Of a stretch of 45,817 nt of DNA, positions 1-11,116 are shown piece after piece. The stretch lies in NCBI GenBank assembly GCA_030841035.1, contig JAVEDI010000081.1:1-45817 (forward strand), written 5' to 3'. The notes below the pieces were generated by a model. It made no database searches. It was not told where the DNA came from and saw nothing but the letters and a program-made list of their open reading frames with translations. The position numbers and the translations under genes are program-made. The first letter of the stretch is position 1. Each line of letters opens with the position of its first letter. The DNA comes from Actinomycetota bacterium. Its GTDB lineage: Bacteria > Actinomycetota > Actinomycetes > JACCUZ01.

Positions 1-666
1 CATGACCTCGAGCTCGAACTCCTTCCATCCGGCGATCGACCGCTCGAGGAGGATCTCGCTGATCGGGCTGGCATCCAGGCCATGCACGGCAGCGCGCTCG
101 AGCTCTTCCGGCGTTGATGCGATGCCGGTGCCCTTGCCGCCCAGAATGAACGCGGGACGGATGACGACCGGCAGCCCGATGCGGGCGATGACCTCGCGGG
201 CCTCCTCGAGCGTGTGGGCTATGCCCGACGCCGGCACGGAGAGGCCGATCTCCTGCATCGCCACCTTGAACTGCTCGCGATCCTCGGCGGTCGCGATGGC
301 AATGGCGTTGGCTCCGATCATCTCGGGCGTTCCGGGAACACCAATGACCTGGCGCTCGTACAGCGCCATGGCCAGGTTCAGCGCCGTCTGCCCGCCGAGC
401 GTCGGCAATACGGCGTCGGGCCGTTCTCGCTCGATGATCTGCGTGAGGATGTCGACGTCCAGAGGCTCGATGTACGTGGCGTCGGCGAAATCCGGATCCG
501 TCATGATCGTCGCCGGGTTCGAGTTGGCGAGGATCACGCGGTACCCCTCCTGACGCAGCACACGACACGCTTGCGTGCCGGAGTAGTCGAACTCGCAGGC
601 CTGCCCGATCACGATCGGGCCCGAGCCGATCACGAGCACGCTGGAGATGTCGGTGCGTCTCGGCAT
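1..666 (-). CDS. carB: Carbamoyl-phosphate synthase large subunit, N-terminal part (cut by window edge)
   Basis: The large subunit makes carbamoyl phosphate from bicarbonate, ATP and ammonia passed from CarA, for pyrimidine and arginine synthesis. The 222 visible residues begin [19 protein letters not shown]. They continue with the N-terminal ATP-grasp signature including [28 protein letters not shown] and [10 protein letters not shown]. The ATG at 664-666 directly follows the carA stop with no gap, so the two subunits are translationally coupled. The frame is open through base 1, so the C-terminal four fifths of the usual roughly 1100 residues lie outside. The family assignment is certain; only the truncation, which is the window edge and not a mutation, limits the description. 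Confidence 0.97.
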   Translation of the reverse strand, partial: MPRRTDISSVLVIGSGPIVIGQACEFDYSGTQACRVLRQEGYRVILANSNPATIMTDPDFADATYIEPLDVDILTQIIERERPDAVLPTLGGQTALNLAMALYERQVIGVPGTPEMIGANAIAIATAEDREQFKVAMQEIGLSVPASGIAHTLEEAREVIARIGLPVVIRPAFILGGKGTGIASTPEELERAAVHGLDASPISEILLERSIAGWKEFELEVM

Positions 667-1782
667 CTAGCCCCTCCCCTCGAGCAGCTCGGTGAAGCGG
701 TGGAACAGGTGCGCCGCGTCGTGCGGGCCGGCCGCCGCCTCGGGGTGGTACTGCACCGAGAAGGCCGGCACGTCGTGGCAGCGCAGCCCCTCGACCACGC
801 CGTCGTTGAGGCAGACGTGTGACACCTGCGCGGCGCCGAACGGGGTCTGGAACACACCGCTCGTCGGGGCGTCCACCGCGAAGCCGTGGTTGTGCGAGGT
901 GATCTCGACCTTGCCGGTGGCGCGGTCCTGCACCGGCTGGTTGATGCCCCGGTGGCCGTAGCGCAGCTTGTAGGTGCCCAGGCCCAGGGCCCGGCCGAGC
1001 ACCTGGTTGCCGAAGCAGATGCCGAACACCGGCACCCGCGCGCCCAGCAGGTCGCGGGTCAACGCCACCGCGTCGTCGGCCGCCGCGGGGTCGCCGGGGC
1101 CGTTGGAGAGGAACACGCCGTCGGCGCCGGTGGCGCGTACGTCGTCGACGGTGGCCGTCGACGGCAGGACGTGCACCTCGATGCCCTGCTCGGCCAGGTG
1201 CACCGGCGTCATCCGCTTGATGCCCAGGTCGAGCGCTGCGACGGTGAAGCGGTGCTCGCCGCGGGCGGGGACGACGTACGCCGTGTCGGTGCTGACCTCA
1301 CGGGCCAGGTCGGCGCCGGCCATCACGGGCGCCGCGAGCACTCGTTCGAGCAACGCCCGCTCGTCGGTCTCCACCGAGGACACACCGACCCGCATCGCGC
1401 CGCGCTCCCGCAGGTGGCGGGTGAGGGCGCGGGTGTCGACGCCCGAGACGCCCACGACGCCCTGCGCGGCGAGCTCCTCCTGCAGGCTGCGGCGCGCCCG
1501 CCACGACGAGACGCGCCGGGCGGGGTCGCGCACGACGTACCCGCTCACCCAGATGCGCCCCGACTCGGCGTCCTCGTCGTTGACGCCGGTGTTGCCGACG
1601 TGCGGAGCCGTCATCACGACGACCTGCCGGTGGTAGGACGGGTCGGTCAGGGTCTCCTGGTAACCGGTCATGCCGGTGGCGAACACCGCCTCGCCGAACG
1701 TCTCACCCGGCGCCCCGTAGGAGTCACCCCGAAACGTTCGGCCGTCCTCGAGCACCAGCAACGCGGGCGTCGACCGGCTCAT
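667..1782 (-). CDS. carA: Carbamoyl-phosphate synthase small (glutaminase) subunit
   Basis: CarA hydrolyses glutamine and channels ammonia to CarB. The 371-residue product has the N-terminal small-subunit domain ([28 protein letters not shown]) and a C-terminal class I glutamine amidotransferase domain. That domain has the nucleophile motif GICFGNQ and the histidine-glutamate part of the triad in QYHPE. The GICFGNQ form, with Asn in place of the His of GICLGHQ, is usual in actinobacteria. I start at the ATG at 1782, because a GGGGGA ribosome binding site lies just upstream; an ATG six codons earlier (1800) lacks one. It follows pyrC by about 106 bases. In some relatives an extra membrane-protein gene sits between pyrC and carA; here there is none. 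Confidence 0.96.
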   Translation of the reverse strand: MSRSTPALLVLEDGRTFRGDSYGAPGETFGEAVFATGMTGYQETLTDPSYHRQVVVMTAPHVGNTGVNDEDAESGRIWVSGYVVRDPARRVSSWRARRSLQEELAAQGVVGVSGVDTRALTRHLRERGAMRVGVSSVETDERALLERVLAAPVMAGADLAREVSTDTAYVVPARGEHRFTVAALDLGIKRMTPVHLAEQGIEVHVLPSTATVDDVRATGADGVFLSNGPGDPAAADDAVALTRDLLGARVPVFGICFGNQVLGRALGLGTYKLRYGHRGINQPVQDRATGKVEITSHNHGFAVDAPTSGVFQTPFGAAQVSHVCLNDGVVEGLRCHDVPAFSVQYHPEAAAGPHDAAHLFHRFTELLEGRG

Positions 1783-1888
1783 CCGGCGTCCCCCCGGCAT
1801 GCGGCTGCGCGAACATCGGACGGTTGACTGGTTTGCAGGTGCCCCAACACGTATCCCATCCTAGGAAGCGGCGAGCGGGCAGCCGCGG

Positions 1889-3192
1889 TCACTGGAGCTT
1901 CCCGTCGAGCACGGTCGGGACACCGCGCAGGAAGGTGGCGACCACGGCGCCGGGCAGCTCGCGTCCCGCGTACGGCGTGTTCCGGCTGCGGGAGGCGAGC
2001 GCGAACGGGTCGATCGTGCGCCGCGCCGCGGGGTCCAGCAGCACCAGGTTCGCGGGGGCCCCTGCCTCCAAGGCGTGACCGTGGCCGTCGAGCAGGCCGA
2101 TGCGCGCGGGCCGCGACGACATGCGGTCGGCGACACCGGCCCAGTCGAGCAGCCCGGTCTCGACCATCGCCTCCTGCACGACCGACAGCGCCGTCTCCAG
2201 TCCGAGCATCCCCATCGCAGCCGCGGCCCACTCGCAGTCCTTGTCCTCGTGGGAGTGCGGTGCGTGATCGGTGGCGACCGCGTCGATGGTGCCGTCGGCG
2301 AGCGCCTCGCGCAGCGCCAGGACGTCTTCACCGGTGCGCAGCGGGGGGTTCACCTTGAACAGCGGGTCGTAGGAGGTCGCCAGCGCGTCGGTGAGCAGCA
2401 GGTGGTGCGGCGTCACCTCGGCGGTGACGTTCCAGCCCTTGCTCTTGGCCCAGCGCAGGATCTCGACCGAGCCCGCGCTCGACACGTGGCAGACGTGCAG
2501 CCGCGAGCCCACGTGGGCGGTGAGCAGGACGTCGCGGGCGATGATCGCCTCCTCGGCGACCGCGGGCCAGCCGGCCAGCCCGAGCACCCCGGACAGCTCG
2601 CCCTCGTTCATCTGCGCGCCCTGCGTCAGCCGCGGCTCCTGCGCGTGCTGGGCGACGACGCCGCCGAACGCCTTGACGTACTCCAGCGCCCGGCGCATCA
2701 GCACCGCGTCGGACACGCAGGCGCCGTCGTCGGAGAAGACCCGCACGCGCGCCGCCGACTCGGCCATGGCGCCCAGCTCCGCGAGCCGTTCCCCCGTCAG
2801 CCCCACCGTCACCGCACCGACCGGGTGTACGTCGCAGTGGCCCGCCTCGCGACCCAGCCGCCACACCTGCTCGACGACGCCGGCCGTGTCGGCCACCGGG
2901 TCGGTGTTGGCCATCGCGTGCACCGCAGTGAACCCGCCGAGGGCCGCCGCGGCCGTGCCCGTCTCGACCGTCTCGGCGTCCTCGCGGCCCGGCTCCCGCA
3001 GGTGGGTGTGCAGGTCGACCAGGCCGGGCAGCGCGACCAGGCCGTCGGCGTCGACCACCTCGGCACGCCCGCGCGCCAGCCCGGGGCCGACCTCGGCCAC
3101 GACACCGTCCTCGAGGAGCAGGTCGGTGGGCTCGCGACCCAGCACGCGCGCGCCGGTGACGACGTACCGCCCGGTGGTCGTGGGCGTGGTCC

Positions 3193-3196
<4 letters not shown>
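1889..3196 (-). CDS. pyrC: Dihydroorotase
   Basis: Dihydroorotase closes N-carbamoyl-aspartate to dihydroorotate, the third step of pyrimidine synthesis. The 435-residue protein is a class I amidohydrolase. The first metal motif is [10 protein letters not shown], followed by metal-binding histidines in [10 protein letters not shown] and [13 protein letters not shown]. The catalytic Asp is in [12 protein letters not shown]. Length and motifs fit the long bacterial form that pairs with aspartate transcarbamoylase. The ATG at 3196 overlaps the pyrB stop as ATGA. A longer open frame upstream of this start runs inside pyrB and is not used. It lies third in the pyr operon and should be regulated with it through PyrR. 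Confidence 0.97.
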
Positions 3197-4906
<1,710 letters not shown>

Positions 4907-5003
4907 TCACCGTGCACGCTACCAGGGCCGCCGGGACGGTCCGCGCTGCGCCATGCGGGTGACCGGCGGCCGGCAAGTTTTGCCATTCTCTGACTTTTGT
5001 CTG

Positions 5004-5016
5004 TGACTCTGCGTAA
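5004..5016. promoter_or_regulatory. BldD box 1 (bldD/pyrR intergenic region)
   Basis: TGACTCTGCGTAA agrees at every fixed position with the published BldD consensus TNACNC(A/T)GNGTNA. It lies 97 bases before the bldD start and 152 bases before the divergent pyrR start. BldD is known to bind its own promoter in Streptomyces. Confidence 0.8.
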
Positions 5017-5018
5017 CG

Positions 5019-5031
5019 TAACGCAGGGTCA
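5019..5031. promoter_or_regulatory. BldD box 2 (bldD/pyrR intergenic region)
   Basis: TAACGCAGGGTCA is a second full match to TNACNC(A/T)GNGTNA, with its centre 15 bases from box 1. Two adjacent perfect boxes suggest cooperative binding of two cyclic-di-GMP-bridged BldD dimers over the bldD promoter. The same DNA is upstream of the pyr operon. Confidence 0.8.
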
Positions 5032-5112
5032 CCACGTTGACGGGGTGGGCGGTGGGCGTCCGGCCTTGCCGCGGGTGAATCACGAGCTGTAACCGTGGGG
5101 GAAGGACCCGAG

Positions 5113-5601
5113 ATGCCATCGGACTACGCGCGAGCCCTGGGCGGGCGCCTGCGAGCCATCCGCACCCAGCAGAACCTGTCGCTGCACGGGGTGGAGGAGA
5201 AGTCGCAGGGCCGGTGGAAGGCCGTCGTGGTGGGCTCCTACGAGCGCGGCGACCGTGCCGTGACCGTGCAGCGGCTCGCCGAGCTGGCGGACTTCTACGG
5301 CGTGCCGGTCAGCGAGCTGCTGCCCGACAGCAGCCCATCGGGGGCCGCCGAGCCGCCGCCCCGGCTGATCCTCGACCTCGAGGCGCTGCAGGTGGTGCCC
5401 GCCGAGCGCGCCGGGCCCCTGGCGCGGTACGCCGCGACCATCCAGGCCCAGCGCGGCGACTACAACGGGCGGGTGCTGTCCATCCGCCAGGACGACCTGC
5501 GGACGCTGGCCGTGATCTACGACGAGTCGCCGTCCCAGCTGACCGAGCAGCTGATCTCCTGGGGCGTGCTGAACCCCGAGGCGCGCCGCGCCCTCGACTG
5601 A
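5113..5601 (+). CDS. bldD: BldD-family cyclic-di-GMP-responsive transcription regulator
   Basis: BldD is the master developmental repressor of Streptomyces; a cyclic-di-GMP tetramer joins two C-terminal domains to give a DNA-binding dimer. The 162-residue product has an N-terminal helix-turn-helix (residues 5-70, with HGVEEKSQGRWKAVVVGSYE). The C-terminal domain carries the full ligand signature RXD-X8-RXXD: R114, D116, R125 and D128, the same numbering as the characterised protein. I chose the ATG at 5113 because GGGGGAAGGA precedes it and because known BldD proteins start at this point. An upstream GTG at 5095 would add six residues. Two BldD boxes upstream predict autorepression. The gene stands alone, divergent from pyrR. 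Confidence 0.95.
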   Translation: MPSDYARALGGRLRAIRTQQNLSLHGVEEKSQGRWKAVVVGSYERGDRAVTVQRLAELADFYGVPVSELLPDSSPSGAAEPPPRLILDLEALQVVPAERAGPLARYAATIQAQRGDYNGRVLSIRQDDLRTLAVIYDESPSQLTEQLISWGVLNPEARRALD

Positions 5602-5636
5602 CCCGCCGGCCGGCGTGCTGGGCGTCGACCCGGCAG

Positions 5637-5664
5637 GTCAAGTGCGTGCGGGCGCTGTCGATAC
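5637..5664 (+). promoter_or_regulatory. Weak sigma-28-like promoter candidate before the membrane protein gene
   Basis: GTCAA, 15 bases, then GTCGATAC. It resembles the pilus promoter series in this window but has one -35 mismatch and a spacer shorter by one. The predicted transcript start falls at about 5671, the GTG of the following gene, which would make that mRNA leaderless. Confidence 0.25.
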
Positions 5665-5670
5665 AGAAGG

Positions 5671-7056
5671 GTGCCTACCACCACCCTCGCCTCTCCAGCT
5701 CTGGGGCAACGCGCGGCACAGTCCCTCGAGCGGGTCGCCATGTCGGGACGCGCAACGTGGCTCGGCGTGTTCGGCTTCGTCGGTGTGGTCTTCGTGCTCA
5801 CCTCGCACTGGTGGACCGGTCAGAACGCCGACGGCGTGGCGGCGGCGTGGCCCGCCTGGCAGCTGGTCCATCACGGCATGTTCGACCTCTCCGGCCTCCC
5901 GGGGCTGCCGCCCGACCACTGGTTCGTCCGCGCCGGGGACGCGCTGGTGAGCAACCGGACGCCGGGCGTCATCCTCGCCGGCGTACCGGCCAATCTGCTC
6001 CTGTTCTGGACGCATCTCGCCCCGGAGAAGCTCGCGGCATGGACGGCGGCGCTGTTCAGCGCGGGGGCCGTCGCCAACATCGCTGTGCTGCTGCGCGGAC
6101 TGGTGTCGCCGCGGCTGGCCATTGCCGCCAGCGGCGTGCTGGCGTTCGGGACCGCGATGTGGACCGTGGCGTCGGCCGAGCTGTGGACGCACGGCCCCGA
6201 CGCGTTCTGGCTGTCGCTGGGACTGCTGTTCGTCTCCCGCCGCCGCTACGCCCTCTCCGGCCTGGCGATGGCACCGCTGGTCCTGACCAGACCTCATCTC
6301 GCGGTCGTCATCGCTGTGCTCGGCATCTGGGAGGCCGTCATCCGGCGGAGCCTGCGTCCCTGCCTGGCGATGGGGGCACCCGCTGCGCTCGCCATGGTGG
6401 CCCTGCTGCTGTGGAACAGGTGGATGTTCCACGCGGCGAGCATCGGCGGTGGCTACACCTATGCGGCGGACAACGCAACCCGCTCCCCGTGGACCGGGAT
6501 GGAGCAGTTCGGCGAGAACGTCGCAGGCGCGTTGGTGTCCGGCTGGTGCGGGGTCCTGCTGTACAGCCCCGTGCTGCTCGCCCTCGCCTGTGCACTGCCC
6601 GCGGGTTGGCGCGAGGCGCCGTCCTGGGCCAGGGCCGCACTGGTCGGGGGCCTGGCCTACCAGGTCGTGCAGTTCCGCATCAACGGCTTCAACGGCGGCG
6701 GCGAGTTCTACGGGAACCGACTTGTCCTGGAGCTGTTCGTCCTGGCCACCCCGGTGCTGACCGTCGGCTATGGCAGGTGGTCCGCAGGCCGGCCGCGCCG
6801 GGTGGTCGTGACGACGATGCTCGCAGCGCTCAGCGTCGCCATCTACGGCACCGGCGCCCTGCTTGCCGACTACTGGGTCGGTGGCACCTTCAGCGACTGG
6901 ACGACGTGGTACCCGCAGCGGGTCGTGCAGGCGGCCGGCTTCTCCGGCCTGCTGCTGGCGGGCTGCGCCCTGTCCGCGGTCCTGCTGACCTCGGTGGCGA
7001 GCGTCAGGTCACGAGGGTGGGCTTCAGCTCCAGCAACCGGGCCAGCAGGCCGTTGA
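5671..7056 (+). CDS. Polytopic membrane protein, possibly a GT-C-type glycosyltransferase
   Basis: I do not recognise a named family. The 461-residue product is strongly hydrophobic with roughly ten predicted membrane segments. The first is at about residues 30-46. It is followed by a loop with an acidic residue (GQNADGVAAAW) and an aromatic-rich stretch (LPPDHWFVRAGD). This arrangement resembles membrane GT-C glycosyltransferases, which use lipid-linked sugars, but I see no decisive motif. Two starts are possible: the GTG at 5671, with no well-placed ribosome binding site but perhaps leaderless, and the ATG at 5740. Its last 53 bases overlap the end of convergent nusB. A weak sigma-28-like promoter precedes it, so it could belong to the pilus regulon, for example in surface glycosylation; that is speculation. 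Confidence 0.7.
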   Translation: MPTTTLASPALGQRAAQSLERVAMSGRATWLGVFGFVGVVFVLTSHWWTGQNADGVAAAWPAWQLVHHGMFDLSGLPGLPPDHWFVRAGDALVSNRTPGVILAGVPANLLLFWTHLAPEKLAAWTAALFSAGAVANIAVLLRGLVSPRLAIAASGVLAFGTAMWTVASAELWTHGPDAFWLSLGLLFVSRRRYALSGLAMAPLVLTRPHLAVVIAVLGIWEAVIRRSLRPCLAMGAPAALAMVALLLWNRWMFHAASIGGGYTYAADNATRSPWTGMEQFGENVAGALVSGWCGVLLYSPVLLALACALPAGWREAPSWARAALVGGLAYQVVQFRINGFNGGGEFYGNRLVLELFVLATPVLTVGYGRWSAGRPRRVVVTTMLAALSVAIYGTGALLADYWVGGTFSDWTTWYPQRVVQAAGFSGLLLAGCALSAVLLTSVASVRSRGWASAPATGPAGR

Positions 7057-7414
7057 CGAAGCTCGGCGACTCGTCGGTCGACAGGTCCCGGGCCAGGGCG
7101 ACGGCCTCGTTGATCGCGACGGCGTCGGGGATGTCGTCGCGCCACAACAGCTCGTAGGCGCCCAGCCGCAGCACCGCGCGGTCGACCGCCGGCATGCGGT
7201 CCAGGGCCCAGCCCTGCGCGTAGGTGGCCAGCAGCTCGTCGATCCGCGGCCGCCGGGCGACGACGCCCTGCACCAGCTCCACGGTGTAGTCCCCCACCGG
7301 CGGCTCACCCGTCGCCACCCGCGCCGCCAGCGTGTCCAACGTGTCGACCTGGCGCTGGTCGGACTCGAAGAGGATGTCCAGTGCGCGCTTGCGGGCCTTG
7401 GTGCGGGCGGCCAC
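7004..7414 (-). CDS. nusB: Transcription antitermination factor NusB
   Basis: NusB, with NusE, binds boxA RNA to prevent premature termination in rRNA operons. The 136-residue protein starts ARTKARKRALDILFESD and carries the all-helical core with DRAVLRLGAYELLWRDD and AINEAVALARDLS, the most conserved stretch of the family. The GTG start at 7414 overlaps the efp stop by one base (TAGTG), so NusB is translated by coupling. Its 3' end overlaps the oppositely directed membrane protein gene by 53 bases. It is the last gene of the aro-efp-nusB run. Length and motifs are normal. Confidence 0.96.
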   Translation of the reverse strand: MAARTKARKRALDILFESDQRQVDTLDTLAARVATGEPPVGDYTVELVQGVVARRPRIDELLATYAQGWALDRMPAVDRAVLRLGAYELLWRDDIPDAVAINEAVALARDLSTDESPSFVNGLLARLLELKPTLVT

Positions 7415-7977
7415 TAGCTCGTCACGCGCCCCAGATAGCTGCCGTCGCGAGTGTCGACCTTGACCTTCTCACCGGTGGTGATGAACAGCGGTACGGCGAT
7501 CTCCGCGCCGGTCTCGAGCGTGGCGGGCTTGGTGCCGCCGGTCGAGCGGTCACCCTGCATCCCCGGCTCGGTGTAGGAGATCGTCAGCTCGACCGAAGCC
7601 GGCAGCTCGACGTACAGCGGGGTGCCCTCGTGCAGCGCCACCACCGCGTCCTGGTTCTCGAGCAGGTACGCCGACACGTCCCCGAGCGTCGCGGCCGGGA
7701 CATGGATCTGGTCGAAGGACTGCATGTCCATGAACACGAAGTCCTCACCCTCCTTGTAGAGGTACTGCATGTCGCGCTTGTCGACCGTCGCCGTCTCTAC
7801 CTTCGTGCCCGCGTTGAACGTCTTGTCGACGACCTTGCCCGAGAGCACGTTCTTGAGCTTGGTGCGCACGAACGCCCCGCCCTTGCCGGGCTTGACGTGC
7901 TGGAACTCCACGACTGACCACAGCTGGCCGTCGAGGTTGAGCACCAAGCCGTTCTTCAGGTCGTTCGTGGTGGCCAC
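7414..7977 (-). CDS. efp: Translation elongation factor P
   Basis: EF-P enters the ribosomal E site and relieves stalling at polyproline. The 187-residue product has the three beta-barrel domains. The domain I tip loop is [10 protein letters not shown] with Lys at position 32. Actinobacterial EF-P usually keeps this Lys unmodified, and no epmA, ymfI or earP-type modification gene lies nearby. The domain II/III signature in [15 protein letters not shown] and the C-terminal [16 protein letters not shown] are intact. Several proteins in this window have Pro-rich tracts (PilT N-terminus, DUF349 protein) that could depend on it. It follows the peptidase gene by 25 bases. Confidence 0.97.
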   Translation of the reverse strand: MATTNDLKNGLVLNLDGQLWSVVEFQHVKPGKGGAFVRTKLKNVLSGKVVDKTFNAGTKVETATVDKRDMQYLYKEGEDFVFMDMQSFDQIHVPAATLGDVSAYLLENQDAVVALHEGTPLYVELPASVELTISYTEPGMQGDRSTGGTKPATLETGAEIAVPLFITTGEKVKVDTRDGSYLGRVTS

Positions 7978-8002
7978 GTGGAGGGTCCTTCGTTTCGTGG
8001 GC

Positions 8003-9082
8003 CTAGAGGACCAGCAGGTCCTTGGGCGTCGTGGTCAACAGTTCGGGCCCGCTCTCGTCGACGACGAGGGTGTCCTCGATGCGGACTCCGCCGCGCCCGG
8101 CGAGGTAGATCCCCGGTTCGACGGTGACAGGCGTGCGAGCGCTGATGGTACCCGCTGCGGAGCAGCCGAGCGCCGGTGCCTCGTGGATCTCGAGGCCCAC
8201 CCCGTGGCCCAGGCCGTGGCTGAACTGCTCGCCGTAGCCGGCCGACTTGACCACGTCACGGGCGGCGGAGTCGATCTGGCGCAGGCCGGCCCCCGGTGCC
8301 AAGGCGCGCCGGCCCGCGCGCTGCGCCTCGCGCACGACGTCGAAGATCTCGCGCTGCCATGTCTCGGGCTCGCGCCCCACCACGAAGGTGCGGGTGCAGT
8401 CGGCGTGGTAGCCGTGGTGGAGAGCACCGAAGTCGATCTTGAGGAGGTCTCCGACCGCGATCTCCCGGTCGGTCGGACGGTGGTGCGGGATGGCGCTGTT
8501 CGGGCCGGTCGCAACGATGGTCTGGAACGCCACGCCGTCTGCGCCCAGGTCGAGCATGCGGTTCTCCAGGTCGCGGGCGACCTCGCGCTCGGTGCGCCCG
8601 GGGGCGATGACCGGGAGCAGCTGCTCGAGGGCGTGGCAGCTGATGGCGCACGCCCGCCGGATCAGCTCGATCTCACCGTCGTCCTTGACGGTGCGCAGCC
8701 GCTCGACCAGACCACCCGTCACGGCCAGGTCGGGCGCGCGGTCGCGGCCGCGAAGCGTCGCGTGGGTGGCGACGCTGAGGTCGTGCTCCTCGAAGCCCAG
8801 CCGGCGTACGCCGGTTTCGCCGGCCAGCGTGGTCAGGGCCTCGGCGCAGGCCCGGTCGATGACCCGCTCGACGTCGGGTGCCTGCGCCTCGGACTGGGTG
8901 GTGTAGCGCCCGTCGGTCGCCAGCACGGTGCGGTCGGGCGTCACCAGAAGAGCAGCGTTGGAGCCGGTGAAACCGGTCAGGTAGCGGACGTTCGCCAGTC
9001 GGGTGACCAGCAGCGCGTCGACCTCCGCCGGGCCGAGGAGCGACCGCAACCGCTGGCGGCGTACGTGGTGGTTCTCGGGCAT
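8003..9082 (-). CDS. pepQ: M24-family Xaa-Pro peptidase
   Basis: A dinuclear-metal aminopeptidase or prolidase that cleaves next to proline. The 359-residue protein has a creatinase-like N-terminal domain (to about residue 125) and a pita-bread catalytic domain. All five metal ligands are visible: D217 and D228 ([18 protein letters not shown]), H293 ([12 protein letters not shown]), E322 (VEPGIY) and E336 (RIEDT). The ATG at 9082 is the only reasonable start; the open frame continues upstream without a start codon close by. It lies between aroQ and efp, the usual actinobacterial arrangement. Sequence alone does not separate prolidase from aminopeptidase P, so the symbol is provisional. Confidence 0.9.
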   Translation of the reverse strand: MPENHHVRRQRLRSLLGPAEVDALLVTRLANVRYLTGFTGSNAALLVTPDRTVLATDGRYTTQSEAQAPDVERVIDRACAEALTTLAGETGVRRLGFEEHDLSVATHATLRGRDRAPDLAVTGGLVERLRTVKDDGEIELIRRACAISCHALEQLLPVIAPGRTEREVARDLENRMLDLGADGVAFQTIVATGPNSAIPHHRPTDREIAVGDLLKIDFGALHHGYHADCTRTFVVGREPETWQREIFDVVREAQRAGRRALAPGAGLRQIDSAARDVVKSAGYGEQFSHGLGHGVGLEIHEAPALGCSAAGTISARTPVTVEPGIYLAGRGGVRIEDTLVVDESGPELLTTTPKDLLVL

Positions 9083-9108
9083 GGTCCGAGCGTAGCCACC
9101 GGGGTCGG

Positions 9109-9540
9109 TCAGGGCTGGGCGGCGAGAGCCCGTAGGGCCAGGCGGTAGGAGTCGATCCCGAAGCCGGCGACGGTCCCCGTGGCGACGCCCGCCACGACCG
9201 AGGTGTGGCGGAACTCCTCGCGCGTCGCCGGGTTGGTGAGGTGGACCTCGACGAGCGGGGCGCGCAGCTGCGCGCACGCGTCACGCAGGGCGTAGGAGTA
9301 GTGCGTGAAGGCCGCCGGGTTCAGCAGCACGGGGATGGCGCCGTCGGCCGCGTCGTGCAGCCACCCCACCAGCTCCGACTCGTCGTCGGTCTGCCGGACG
9401 TCGACGTCGAGCCCCAGCTCGGCGGCGGTGGCCCGGCACGCGGCCACGAGCTCGTCATAGCTCGTCGTCCCGTAGACATCGGGCTCGCGTGACCCCAGCC
9501 GGGACAGGTTCGGGCCGTTCAGCACCAGTACGCGCCTCAC
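9109..9540 (-). CDS. aroQ: 3-dehydroquinate dehydratase, type II
   Basis: The third shikimate-pathway step, dehydration of 3-dehydroquinate, by the small dodecameric type II enzyme. The 143-residue protein begins [20 protein letters not shown]. It shows the lid Arg and catalytic Tyr region ([14 protein letters not shown]), the substrate-binding [12 protein letters not shown] loop and the catalytic His segment VEVHLTNP...EEFRHTS. The start is GTG at 9540, overlapping the aroB stop as GTGA. A longer open frame through aroB is not real. It is the fourth gene of aroC-aroK-aroB-aroQ. Confidence 0.96.
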   Translation of the reverse strand: MRRVLVLNGPNLSRLGSREPDVYGTTSYDELVAACRATAAELGLDVDVRQTDDESELVGWLHDAADGAIPVLLNPAAFTHYSYALRDACAQLRAPLVEVHLTNPATREEFRHTSVVAGVATGTVAGFGIDSYRLALRALAAQP

Positions 9541-10616
9541 GCGCTCACCTCCGCGTACGCCAGCTCCAGCAACGACTCGTCGGGGTCCTCGAGCAGCCCG
9601 GGCCGCCCGAGGCCGTCGAGGACCACGAACCGCAACCGCTCGCCGCGAGACTTCTTGTCGATGGTCATCGCCTCGCGCAGAGCGGGCCACGCGTCGTGAC
9701 GGTAGCTCGTGGGCAGCCCCAGCGCGCCCAGCACGCTCCGGTGCCGCAGGACCTCGTCGGCGCCGAGGCGGCCCGTCACCGCCGCGAGCTCGGCGGCGAA
9801 GACCAGCCCGACGCTCACCGCGTCGCCGTGACGCCAGCGGAACGACTCCACCTTCTCGATGGCGTGCCCCAACGTGTGCCCGTAGTTGAGGATCTCGCGG
9901 CCACCGTGCTCGCGCAGGTCGCCCGCCACCACGTCGGCCTTGAAGCGCACTGCTCGCTCCACCAGCTCGCGCAGCTCGGGTCCGCGCGGGTCCAGCGCTC
10001 GGGCCGGGTCCGCCTCGACCAGCTCGAGGATCGCGCCGTCGCGCAGGAAGCCGGCCTTGACCACCTCGGCCATGCCGCTGGCCAGCTCCCCGCGCGGGAG
10101 GGTGGTCAGCGTGGTCAGGTCGCAGAGGACACCTGCCGGCGGGTAGAAGGCGCCGACGAGATTCTTGCCCTCGGCGGTGTTGACCGCTGTCTTGCCGCCG
10201 ACCGCGGCGTCGACCATGCCGAGCAGCGTCGTGGGCACGTGCACCACACGCACGCCGCGCAGCCACGAGGCGGCGACGAAGCCGGCGAGGTCGGTGACGG
10301 CGCCCCCGCCGACCGACACGACCGCGTCGGAGCGAGTGAAGCCGCGGCGGCCGAGCAGCGACCAGACGTCGGCGCAGACGTCCACCGTCTTGGCCGCCTC
10401 TCCGTCGGGCACGACAGCCTTCGTGACCTCGATACCGGCCTGCAGCAGAGCACCCGCCACGTCCGCCGCCAGCTCGGCCACCACGGGCGAGTGCACGACG
10501 AGGACCTGGCGCGGCCGCATGGACAGCAGCGCAGGCAGCTCCCCCAGCGCTCCCGCGCCGACCACGACGTCGTACGGCGAGACCCCGCCCACCGTGATCC
10601 GCGTCGGCGCCGTCAT
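9537..10616 (-). CDS. aroB: 3-dehydroquinate synthase
   Basis: AroB converts DAHP to 3-dehydroquinate using NAD and a divalent metal. The 359-residue product has the NAD-binding [14 protein letters not shown] motif (about residue 100) and the [19 protein letters not shown] substrate loop. The metal-site segments are [23 protein letters not shown] and [21 protein letters not shown] near the C-terminus is also typical. The ATG at 10616 overlaps the aroK stop as ATGA, and the stop overlaps the aroQ start, so the whole run is translationally coupled. Confidence 0.97.
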   Translation of the reverse strand: MTAPTRITVGGVSPYDVVVGAGALGELPALLSMRPRQVLVVHSPVVAELAADVAGALLQAGIEVTKAVVPDGEAAKTVDVCADVWSLLGRRGFTRSDAVVSVGGGAVTDLAGFVAASWLRGVRVVHVPTTLLGMVDAAVGGKTAVNTAEGKNLVGAFYPPAGVLCDLTTLTTLPRGELASGMAEVVKAGFLRDGAILELVEADPARALDPRGPELRELVERAVRFKADVVAGDLREHGGREILNYGHTLGHAIEKVESFRWRHGDAVSVGLVFAAELAAVTGRLGADEVLRHRSVLGALGLPTSYRHDAWPALREAMTIDKKSRGERLRFVVLDGLGRPGLLEDPDESLLELAYAEVSA

Positions 10617-11116
10617 CGCCGTACCGCCTGGACGACCGCGTCGGCCACCTCGTCGGGCGTCTTCCCGTCGGTCACCACCGTGGCGGTCGCCACCTGCTCG
10701 TACAGCGGGCGGCGGGACTCCATCAGCCGGATCCACTGCGCTCGGGGGTTACCGAGCAGCAAGGGGCGGTCCCGGTTGAGGCCGATGCGCTTGGCCGCAT
10801 CGCCGATCGTCACGTCGAGGAACACGACGGTGTGACCGGCAAGCTGCTCTCGGGAGTGCGCGTCGAGCACCGCACCGCCACCGAGCGCGAGCACCCCGTC
10901 GTGCTCGGCGAGCGCTGTCGTCACCGCGGCGCGTTCCAGTGCGCGGAACCGCTCCTCGCCGCGCTCGACGAAGATGTCGGAGATCGTGCTGCCCGCGACT
11001 ACCTCGACGTCGTCGTCGGTGTCGCGCCACGAGGCCCCCAGCCGGGCGGCGACCAGCCTGGCGGCCGTCGACTTGCCGGAACCCGGCGGCCCCACCAGCA
11101 CGACACGTGGTGCCAT
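10613..11116 (-). CDS. aroK: Shikimate kinase
   Basis: Shikimate kinase phosphorylates shikimate at O3. The 167-residue protein has Walker [10 protein letters not shown] (residues 9-17), the shikimate-binding DTDDDVE segment (Asp-rich, residues 32-38), the GEERFRALE motif, LALGGGAV and the lid RDRPLL. Length is typical. Its start shares one base with the aroC stop (TGATG). The substrate must come from a shikimate dehydrogenase gene outside the window, since aroE is not present in this cluster. Confidence 0.97.
   Translation of the reverse strand: MAPRVVLVGPPGSGKSTAARLVAARLGASWRDTDDDVEVVAGSTISDIFVERGEERFRALERAAVTTALAEHDGVLALGGGAVLDAHSREQLAGHTVVFLDVTIGDAAKRIGLNRDRPLLLGNPRAQWIRLMESRRPLYEQVATATVVTDGKTPDEVADAVVQAVRR

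Noticed and set aside
1783-1888. A small membrane-protein gene between pyrC and carA, as in some relatives
   Set aside because: The gap is only 106 bases and has no open frame with a start and a hydrophobic segment.
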